In this document: piece after piece, positions 55,721-64,000 of the stretch
How the letters are laid out: each line of letters opens with the position of its first letter
How positions within the stretch are numbered: position 1 is the first letter of the stretch
Assembly (NCBI GenBank): GCA_022592435.1
Contig: JABYQS010000005.1
Coordinates: forward strand, 248,001 to 312,000
Direction: 5' to 3'
Origin: Cerioporus squamosus
Taxonomy: Eukaryota; Basidiomycota; Agaricomycetes; Polyporales; Polyporaceae
DNA: 64,000 bases
The notes under the pieces: generated by a model
The model's database searches: none
Seen by the model: only the letters and a program-made list of their open reading frames with translations
What the model was told of the DNA's origin: nothing
Program-made: the position numbers and the translations under genes

Positions 55721-58700
55721 ATGTCAGCTATCAAGCTTAATGCTGAGCTGTTCTCAAAAAGACTCCGAAGTGTCTACAATGCCTGGAATGTGAGTAATCT
55801 CCATACCAGAGCATAACCATCTGGCTTTACTAACTAGTGAACCTTTTTATCCCCGAACCACAGAACTCCCAGAAGGACGATGACTACACCTCCATAGCGG
55901 ACGTTGGCGCGTTGCTTCTTCTTGCTGGAGACCCCGCTGCTGAGGATGAGCCAATACGGAAGGGAACAGCGTTCCAGGCGAGTCGCGTTCTGCCATCTCT
56001 CTGTTAATTGCTCGCTTACGTGTCGTATCCCCAGACATGGCTACTTGGGTTCGAGTTCCCTTCGACATTCCTTATGTTCGAGAAGAAGCAGCTCTCCATC
56101 TTGTGTTCGGCGTCAAAAGGTCTTATATCAGGTCTTTCTGTGTGTGAGCGTGCGCTGATGTGGTGGTTGTACTGCAGCGAAGATCCTATCCCAGCTGAAG
56201 AATGCTGACTCACCGGTACCGATCGAATTCTTTGTGCAGGCGAAAGCCAAAGAACCCCCTACCGACGCCCTGCCGCGTTTCGTCCAAGCCTACACCGCGC
56301 ACGATCGGGTTGCAACGTTGACCAAGGAGTCGCACTCCGGGAAGCTGATCGACGAGTGGAACAAGGCCGTGGGGGAGGCGGAGCAGAAGCCCACACTTGT
56401 GGACATGTCGGCAGCGGTGGCGTCCTTCCTTGCGGTCAAGGACGAGGAGGAGTTGGTGAGTGTCAATCTTCCAAGTATAGCACGAGGCGTGGGTATGGGT
56501 CCTCGGACAGAGCATATGGGCCATTCCGCTCCTGCAAGCCTGTCGATGCTGCCTCCGTAACTCCCACTGCGGGTCGAAGACTCCTGGCAGGCATTGCAGT
56601 CTCATCTGCAGATGCATACGTATGCCCATGATAACCCTTTACTGAGCACCGGGTGGGGATTTCACGTCGGAGGATCGCTGAATTGTCTGAACGGTCACCG
56701 CTATTGCATCCTCTCAAGGGCACGGTCAAACTTCTTTGCTCGATTCTCTCCTTGAGACCATTCAAAGGTGTGAGCCTGGTATTAGGATGCACTAGATACC
56801 TTGTCGTGGTCCAGTCATTTCTGCGATGCCGCTGCGGGACCGAGCGATGCCACATTTACTGGATTCCGCCTGTTACAGTTCTCGTCCCTGACCTTCTTGC
56901 AACACGTTGTTGACGAATCTCCCACAGAAATGCATCCGCACCGCGGCCAACCTCACGTCGACTTTGCTCGCGCACTACGTCGCTCCCAAGCTAGAGACCA
57001 TCCTCGATCGAGAAGCGAAGATATCTCATGATGCGTTCGCCGGTCAAATTGAGGCTAGGATAGGCTACGGCGAAGGCGACAAGGCAAAGGGACCGGATAT
57101 GAAGGTTTGGAGCAAGGGTCGCGGACTGAACGACGTGAGTTCATTCGCTGGCGTTCCACCCTTGTGTAATATCTGATCTCGGTCTAGGTTGATTGGGGCT
57201 CTACGGAGTTCTGTTACCAGCCTATCATCCAATCCCAGTCGACGAGCAGCGGCTATGATATCAGCCCCTCTGCCGAGTCGACTTCTGACGACATCTCGCA
57301 CAAGGGTGTGCTGCTCGTTGCTGTGGGCATGAGGTACAGGAGTTACTGCGCCAATCTTGGTCGCAGCTTTATTGTAGATCCGTCGAAGGTGAGGTCATGT
57401 ACTCGGTCTTCCAGATTTCAGCTGCTGACATGGTGCGTTCGTTGACAATAGGAACAAGAGGCTATTTACTCGCTCCTTGTCTCCCTTCAGACAGAGATGC
57501 TGTCTCGTATGAAGGACGGTGCTGTCGCGAAGGATCTGTACCAACATGCGCTCTCATTCGTCAAGGAGAAGAAGCCTGAACTCGAGTCGCACTTCTCGAA
57601 GAATATCGGTCACGGCGTAAGTGGTTTCTCGCTGTGTACTTCCATGCATTCTGACAGATCAGTGCAGATGGGGATGGAGTTCCGCGACTCGTCGTATGTC
57701 CTGTCCGCCAAGAACGGGCGGAAACTCCGGTCGGGCATGGTATTCAACCTCGTGCTTGGATTCACCGGCCTGGAAGAGGGCGGGAAGAAGTATGGCTACG
57801 TCTCATTTGACATCAATCTTGCTAACAACGACACAGGTACGCACTGCAACTTATTGATACTGTCCTCGTTGGCTCGGACAAGGCAACGTGCCTTACGTTT
57901 GGCGTCAAGTCTGTCAAGGACACCATGTTCTTCTTGAACCAGGATGAAGGCGAGGGTCAGTCGTCGAAGGCACCAAAGAAGGTGCCGACCGCGAAGGTTG
58001 CAGCCAATGGCAATGCCTCGCCTACTAAGAACAAGATGGCGGGTGGCAAGGTCCTGCGCAACAAGACGCGCAGTGCTGCTCAAGAGGAGCTTGTGCAATC
58101 AATGGCGGCGAAGATCGCGGAGCACCAGAGGGAGCTGCACGCGAAACTGCATCAAGAAGGTTTGGCGCGGTTTTCCGAGGGTAGTGGCGGCACTGGTGGC
58201 AAGGAAGGCAAGGGTTGGAAACGCTTCCAGAGCTACAAGGGCGAGGCCGCTCTCCCGCGTGAAGTGGAAAATCTTAGGGTAAGCTGCAGCTTCGTCTTGT
58301 CTAGTGAGTATGTACCAACAGTAGCTGCAGATTTTCGTCGACAAGAAGGCGCAGACAGTGATACTTCCCATCCATGGGTTCGCGGTACCGTTCCATATCA
58401 ACACGATCAAGAACGCCACCAAGAGCGAGGAAGGGGATCTCACCCTCCTCCGTGTCAACTTCCAGACTCCGGGACAACTAGCGGGGAAGAAGGAAGACAC
58501 GGTGAGTACCCCCAGTCTTTCCTCGGCTTACCTCTTGCTGATGCCTCGTCGCAGCCCTTCGAAGACCCAGATGCCACATTCATCCGTTCAATCACCTACC
58601 GCTCGTCCGATGGCAGCCGCTTCGAGCACATCACAAGGCAGATCACAGAGCTCAAGAAGGAGGTTAACAAACGCGAGCAGCAGAAGAAGGAGATGGCGGA

Positions 58701-60303
58701 TGTTATCGAGCAGGACACCCTTGTCGAGATCAAGGGGCGACGCCCCACCAAACTGCCCGAAGTCTTTGTCAGACCTGCACTCGACGGTAAACGACTGCCT
58801 GGCGAGGTGGAGATTCACCAGAACGGTCTTCGATACCAGTCTCCGATGGGATCGCAGAAGATCGGTCAGTACCTGCATTACAGAGCTGAGCGCCCGTGAC
58901 CTAACTCCGAACGGCAGATATCCTGTTCAGCAACGTGAAACATCTCTTCTTCCAGCCCTGTGATCACGAGCTATTGGTCATCATCCACATTCACCTCAAG
59001 GCACCCATTATGATCGGCAAGAAGAAGGCTCATGTGCGTTAGCTGCGTTACGGCACTAAATGTTAGCCCGTGATACTCATGCATACTGTAGGATGTCCAA
59101 TTCTACCGCGAAGCCACCGACATGCAGTTCGACGAGACAGGGAACCGGAAACGCAAGTATCGATATGGCGACGAGGATGAGCTTGAGCTTGAACAGCAGG
59201 AACGGAAGCGTCGCCAGATGCTCAACAAGGAATTCAAGCTGTTCTCCGAAAAGATCGCAGAGGCTGCCACGGCATCGGTAATGTTCCTGTGCCGCAGCTC
59301 TTTGCAAAATCGAAGCTGACGTCTCCTCAGACTGGTGAGACCCTGGAGCCGGACATTCCTTTCCGCGAACTGTCCTTCGAGGGTGTGCCTTTCCGAACCA
59401 ACGTGCGCCTACAACCGACGACCGAGTGTCTGGTGCATCTCTCCGATCCGCCCTTCCTGGTTGTGACCTTGGCCGATATCGAGATCGCTTCGTTGGAACG
59501 CGTACAATTCGGCCTCAAGCAGTTCGATATGGTTCTCATCTTCAAGGACTTCACGAAGACTCCCCTCCACATCAATTCCATCCCCAGCGCCCAATTGGAT
59601 GACGTTAAGAACTGGCTAGAGTGAGTGTCTGGATGTGCCTCCCGTCAGCTGGTACTGAGCGACAATCAGTTCGGTCGACATCCCACTGAGCGAGGGCCCG
59701 GTCAACCTGAACTGGGGCCCGATCATGAAGACGATCAACGAGGACCCGTATGACTTCTTCCAGCAAGGCGGATGGTCGTTCCTAGGTGGTGCCGCGGGCG
59801 GCGAAGAGGTGGGTGATAAGTTGTCGTGGTGCAGCGACTTTTACTGAATCTGTCGAAAGAGTGACGGTGATGATGCCTCGGATACAGAATCCGAGTTCGA
59901 GGCGGAGTCGGACGAGTCTGAACCTTCCGAGGCCAGCGAAGAAGAGAGCGACTACTTCGATGGCTCTGACGCTAGCGACGACGAGGGCAGTGGTTCCGAT
60001 TTCGGGTCAGATGAGAGCGAAGGTTTGTCGCTGGTTCACTGAGGGATGCCGTACTAAGCCACGGCCATGTGCAGGTGCCGACTGGGATGAGCTGGAGCGG
60101 AAGGCGGCAAGGGGTACGTCGTTTCGGAACCCAACATACACTTGTACATGGCGCTGATGTGTATTTCAGAGGACAAGAAGCGCACAGAGACCGGTCGGGG
60201 GCATGACTCTGGTGACGACTCGGACCGCCCAAAGAAAGCCTCCGCCAAGCCCAAGGGCAAGGCGAACGGCAAGACCAGTGGCAAGGCGAACGGCAGGCGG
60301 TGA
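55721..60303 (+). CDS. spt16: FACT histone chaperone subunit Spt16
   Basis: Large FACT subunit, which with Pob3 reorganises nucleosomes during transcription and replication. [20 protein letters not shown] starts at 55721. The N-terminal aminopeptidase-like domain runs through [37 protein letters not shown] and [21 protein letters not shown] linker with [20 protein letters not shown] leads to the dimerisation and middle domains ([40 protein letters not shown]-type, read here [30 protein letters not shown]). [20 protein letters not shown] belongs to the histone-binding middle domain. The C-terminus is acidic ([20 protein letters not shown]) then basic, stop at 60303. About 1,000 residues, 17 or so exons. 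One intron (56456-56927) is 472 nt against about 55 for the rest. Confidence 0.94.
56456..56927 (+). other. Exceptionally long SPT16 intron (472 nt)
   Basis: Donor GTGAGTG after ...DEEEL and acceptor CCCACAG before [11 protein letters not shown]. Other introns of this gene are about 45-75 nt. It contains weak box-C-like (ATGATAA near 56,627) and CTGA box-D-like motifs, so an intronic snoRNA is possible but not shown. Confidence 0.6.
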
Positions 60304-61047
60304 GCGTCGGGCTGCTGTGGACATTGGTTTGAGCTTGCTTGTTATCCCTATCTCTGTACACTACACTCCATCTTCGCAGCTATCGTCACCTATTATCGCA
60401 CAACTGCACAGATCTGCGCGCTTCGATGCGTAAAGCTGTGTCTCATCTCCTCGAGGCAACCAAATCTCGTTTTCTCAAATTGGCGATGGTAGGAAGTGCC
60501 GAACTGCGAGGTACATGCTGTTCGCCAGCATCCACAAGATGGACTCGGTTCGCTGCGCTCGTCTGACTAGGTGACTGCTCTTTTCGTATGGTTGCCGCAC
60601 TGCCTGACAGCTGTTTGTCCTCGGACCTTCTCCATCGGCGCAGCCCAACCCCCGACCTCCGGGCACAGTTGGCGTTCCGCAACCCGGTCGGTTTGTACCA
60701 AACTAGATCAATACATGATCGTGACTGCGGTGCCGCCCAGGTAGGACGTGAAGACTGGAGAACGGCGAGGAACCGGGGGTAGCGTGTTGGGCTGACGCTC
60801 CTACCCCGCACATCCATAGGCCCAGCTGACGTTTCAGCTGTGACTCTTGCAAGGAATTCACTATCGGGTGCGGCGACGTCGTATCAACGGCTATGCACCA
60901 CCACGGCGCAGCGAGTGGGTGTCGGCGAGGCTCAACTCGGAGGCAGCAGGAACACACACGTACCCGGGCGGGATCGTGCTGGGGATATAAGCTTTCAGGA
61001 CGATTAGGCATGTCTCATTGTCAAGTCCACTACTCGCCAAAGCCATC
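60304..61047. other. Intergenic, promoter of the unknown five-exon gene
   Basis: About 740 bp. A GATATAAGC box at 60984-60992 lies 56 bp upstream of the next start codon. Otherwise nothing is identified. Confidence 0.45.
60984..60992 (+). promoter_or_regulatory. TATA-like box upstream of the gene at 61048
   Basis: GATATAAGC, 56 bp before the ATG. The spacing and orientation fit a core promoter. Confidence 0.4.
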
Positions 61048-62001
61048 ATGGACCATCGCAGCCAAGAGGTCAGCCATCTATGCTTCCGTAACCCGCTACC
61101 ATATCTTACAGCTGGGCCACCAGATAAATCCACCCGCACATCCTGAGGACAACTTACAGCATCTAGAGGGGGTCAACAGTGTCCCTACCGAACCCTTGCA
61201 CGTCCGGGGAACGCCAGAGATGTACTATCAAGCCCAACAGGAGGCTTATGAACAGTACTGGCGCCAACTCGGCCTGAGGATGAACCATTCTCAACCACCC
61301 ACGCTGCCGCTCCCGGACGGCTCTTCTCATGCACAACAGGGTGGTCAGGTACGTCATCGGCGGTGTTACGAACGACTTCAATCGAACCTGTCCCTTCCAG
61401 GGACATGTGCCGCCAGTACCTTACTACGACCTACCCCAGAGGGAATATGTAGCCAAACGCCGCTTCCAGCAGAAGTCTCCCATCCTGTTCAAAACTCAGA
61501 CAACCGGCTATATATGCTTGCTGGACGCGTTTCAGGGAAGATTGCACGAGTTACTTGGGCAAGACGACTCCGTGTTCTCGGGCGACAACCTAAGTCAGAA
61601 GCAGTCCATTCGCCTCGAGGTACGTCGCCTTCGGTTTCTGTGTTGCGGACAGGTCCGTGAAATCTCCTCGGTGCAATAGATTCTTGGGTGTCTGTCGTAC
61701 GAACGGCAAATCAACGTCAGGAACCCGGCCAACAACGGGAAGTCGATTACGCGGGCAAAGCTGGCCGAAAAAACTGCGAAAGAGATCGCAGACTATATGA
61801 AGGTGCATTTCTTCCCGACTATCAAGCGCGACAACTACTTCACTGACGCGCTAATACATCCAGCGGCAAACAGGTCCTCTAGGAGATCCTTCCCTGGGAC
61901 TCGGACCCGGTATGCAGGGATTCGAGAGGATTGTCTTGATAGGGTTGCGCCATGTCTCGATGTCTAGTTGGCAGCCCATCCTCGGCCTCATTCCTGCCTA
62001 G
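61048..62001 (+). CDS. Five-exon gene, about 245 aa, unknown function
   Basis: ATG at 61048 gives MDHRSQE, then introns (GTCAGC..., GTACGT..., GTACGT..., GTGCAT..., 45-61 nt) all in phase 0 joining LGHQINPPAHPEDNLQHLEG, QQEAYEQYWRQLGLRMNHSQ, GHVPPVPYYDLPQREYVAKR, RFQQKSPILFKTQTTGYICL, LDAFQGRLHELLGQDDSVFS, ILGCLSYERQINVRNPANNG and KSITRAKLAEKTAKEIADYM, ending RQTGPLGDPSLGLGPG...SSWQPILGLIPA and TAG at 62001. All four phases agree, which is strong evidence for a real gene. Central Lys/Arg-containing helix-rich part could bind nucleic acid or protein. I do not recognise a family. No single frame covers more than a third of it. Confidence 0.6.
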
Positions 62002-63464
62002 CAACATACCAATGTCTCGAATGCAGAACGATCCTAGAGTATATTATCATTGCCAGTAATTGTATCGTAACGTCCCTACTAGTACCGTAGCCGCGCCTTC
62101 GAGTTTGAAATCATTCGCCCTCGTTCTCATCAGGCTCTTGCCATAGAAGTACCTATATGACCACAGAAATTTCTTGTCAGGTTGCTGAACGTGTTGCCCG
62201 TCTTCGATATTGGTGCTTACCGAGTCATGGTTCTTCTGCCGCTACCTGCATGGCGGACTTGAGTGCAATGAGTAAGTATCGGGACTGCACTTACGCGACC
62301 TTGAAGTACACGACGGGCGTCTCCACACAGTTCTCAAACCAGTTACGACGCTACACATGCGTCGACGTGACGTGCAGCTCGCATCTGGCCTCCATACCGC
62401 TTCTGATCTTCGTCTGTCCAACACTAGCCTCCCGAACTGGTTGCCAGCTGGGTGATCTGTACTGATCAGTGATCGTCATCCGGCTTCAAGTTGCCACTGA
62501 GCCAAGACCACTACTCCCCGCTGTCCGCTGACGCTGCTTCTCCATGGTCCCGACCATGCATATTGCAGGCCCTGAGATCGCAGACTGACGGTCCCTTCCG
62601 TGGATTCGTATACTTCAAGTTTGGTGAGTAGCAGATTGACACTTCGACCAAAGACAGATTATTAGTATACAGACATTGCACCTCGACCCCATTTTTCTGC
62701 TAGTAAGGGCTGACCAGTTGTGGCGCACAATGCGTGCCGCTTGTAACACGTCGCATTGAGTTGATGCCAAAAGCTCCGAGAGACCTTGTAGCTGCGCTCT
62801 CGGTGCGTTTGGTTGATACCGGCAGCTGTCACCCTTTGAGGCCTGAGGCCTGAAGGTTCATCTCCTAGAGCTTCATGGACCCATGATCCGTCCTCGTGCG
62901 ATGCGTTAGTACGCCATCGTGAGCTCTCTCTTACCTAACTATTGACTCGCGAGAGTTCCCTTCCATGTCACAGGAAATAGAACACGTGGGAGTAGCGAAG
63001 ACTATGCCGGGGGTTAACAGCGTACCAGACATGTGTACGATCCTCCGGCGAGCAATGGGAGACGACCTGAGGTACACGTTTTCATCCGGCCTCACAGAGC
63101 TCCTGGGAGTGCTGCGATGCCGTGCAGTCCGGATCGTCTGTCCGTATACCACGCTATAAAGATCCCAGCATCAGATAGGTTATAGCTCAGTTCTACGGAC
63201 CGCGAAGCTGAGGGATCCAAATAATTATGCGCAACCTTACCCTGTTTAGTGCCCTCTATGCCCCGCGCGTCAGCTTCTCGAGTTGTGTGGAGTACTTTGG
63301 GCAGAAAGGTTGTTGTCATAGAACACGCATCGTGGTCACTGGACCACCCCTCTCTCATGAGTGATTGGAGGGAGGGTCGAGCGATACACCGGAGAGGCTG
63401 ACTCGATATCTGCACAGTCGACTACTACACTCTTTGCGCGAGGTCTTTCCGACCGTAACTTACC
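62002..63464. other. Mostly unassigned region
   Basis: About 1.46 kb. Protein-like scraps occur on the plus strand (SQTDGPFRGFVYFKFG before a GTGAGT at about 62,620, and MSQEIEHVGVAKTMPGVNSV at 62,965) but I could not assemble them into a gene. Possibly degraded relatives of neighbouring genes. Confidence 0.3.
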
Positions 63465-63972
63465 GTGGTAAGACGAAATCTCCCCGCTGCCTCATTGGAC
63501 TTGGAAGAGCACGTAGCGGCGGACGCACAGTCGGGGAAAGATTGGCTGGTAGATAAACTCTGCTACCGTGCAGATGCCACGCCGCCTCCACCGGTTCAAT
63601 ACATATGGGATGCTCACGTAAAACACGTTCATGTGTGTACCTATGCTCCTGGGGCCGCATCTTACAGAAAGAGTTCAGCGGTCTCTTATCAAGTCATCGA
63701 CATGTATTCTTCATACGCAGCTGCTGAGACTCTCTCATGAGCTGGCATCCGATATCAAGGCTGCCAGGCCGATGTGCGATTGTCTCTCGAGTGAAACTTC
63801 CCTCCCAACTGACCCTCCTCCTCCTCCTCCTCCTCCTCCTCCTCCTCCTCCTCCTCCCAATATTGGCCCCCTATTGCCTGCTTTCGAACCGCTCGACGAG
63901 CTCCTGTCGCATCTCACCTTGAGAACACCAGCTAGACGGTGGCATAGCATACAATGGCTGCAACACAGATAG
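63465..63972 (+). CDS. Tentative coding segment near right edge, poly-proline tract
   Basis: Two overlapping plus-strand frames look partly coding: one includes DLEEHVAADAQSGKDWLVDK and ADATPPPPVQYIWDAHVKHV; the other includes LRLSHELASDIKAARPMCDC, a run of 15 prolines from a CCT microsatellite, then LLPAFEPLDELLSHLTLRTP. I could not join them with normal splice sites. It may be the 5' or 3' part of a gene, or chance. Confidence 0.2.
63814..63857. repeat. CCT microsatellite (about 14 units)
   Basis: Uninterrupted CCT trinucleotide tract. On one frame it encodes poly-proline, on the opposite strand poly-glycine. Long open frames through it should not be taken as genes on that ground alone. 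Confidence 0.9.
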
Positions 63973-64000
63973 TGAGTACCGCCTCCTGGATGATAACCGC

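Noticed and set aside
63735..63950. Poly-glycine protein on the minus strand
   Set aside because: Produced entirely by the CCT microsatellite.

Overview
The window is nuclear DNA from a filamentous basidiomycete, most likely a polypore-like Agaricomycete. The genes are split by many short introns (about 45-60 nt, GT...AG). They are packed closely on both strands with several short shared promoters. Protein motifs match fungal families, including an F-box/LRR style typical of wood-decay fungi. There are no bacterial-style operons, and I found no rRNA or tRNA gene. Exon joins were worked out by eye from splice sites, reading phase and family knowledge, so gene ends are firmer than individual splice sites.

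Layout. 1-5 kb: the start of a SERCA-type Ca2+-ATPase running off the left edge, a 61-residue putative zinc-binding protein, and a Sip5 homologue, all on the minus strand. 6-15 kb: three paralogous secreted double-psi beta-barrel (RlpA/barwin-like) proteins on the plus strand, interleaved with a Cbp4-like respiratory complex III assembly factor and an F-box gene with a decayed-looking tail. 16-20 kb: a conserved unknown protein and an Fmp25-like mitochondrial RCC1-repeat protein. 21-28 kb: an array of five diverged paralogues of an unrecognised multi-span membrane protein; one carries a perfect 150-bp tandem duplication. 28-46 kb: mostly housekeeping and nuclear genes: a putative myristoylated protein, a Hos2-type histone deacetylase, a Jsn1-like Pumilio protein, a GDS1-like regulator, a 58-residue spliced gene, linker histone H1 and RNA polymerase III subunit Rpc82. 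46-52 kb: a very acidic nuclear-type protein and an acyl-CoA-synthetase-like protein that has lost its catalytic motifs. 52.2-55.4 kb: a 3,280-bp inverted-repeat mobile element, sitting between the divergently transcribed synthetase-like gene and SPT16. 55.7-60.3 kb: the FACT subunit Spt16. 60.3-64 kb: a five-exon gene of unknown function, then largely unassigned DNA.

Themes. Hos2, H1, Spt16, Rpc82 and the GDS1-like protein are all chromatin or transcription proteins, but nothing in the sequence links them beyond proximity. Cbp4 and Fmp25 homologues, both tied to complex III assembly in yeast, lie about 10 kb apart. The strongest candidates for undescribed biology are the 21-28 kb membrane-protein array and the 52-55 kb inverted-repeat element with its two-size-class satellite core.
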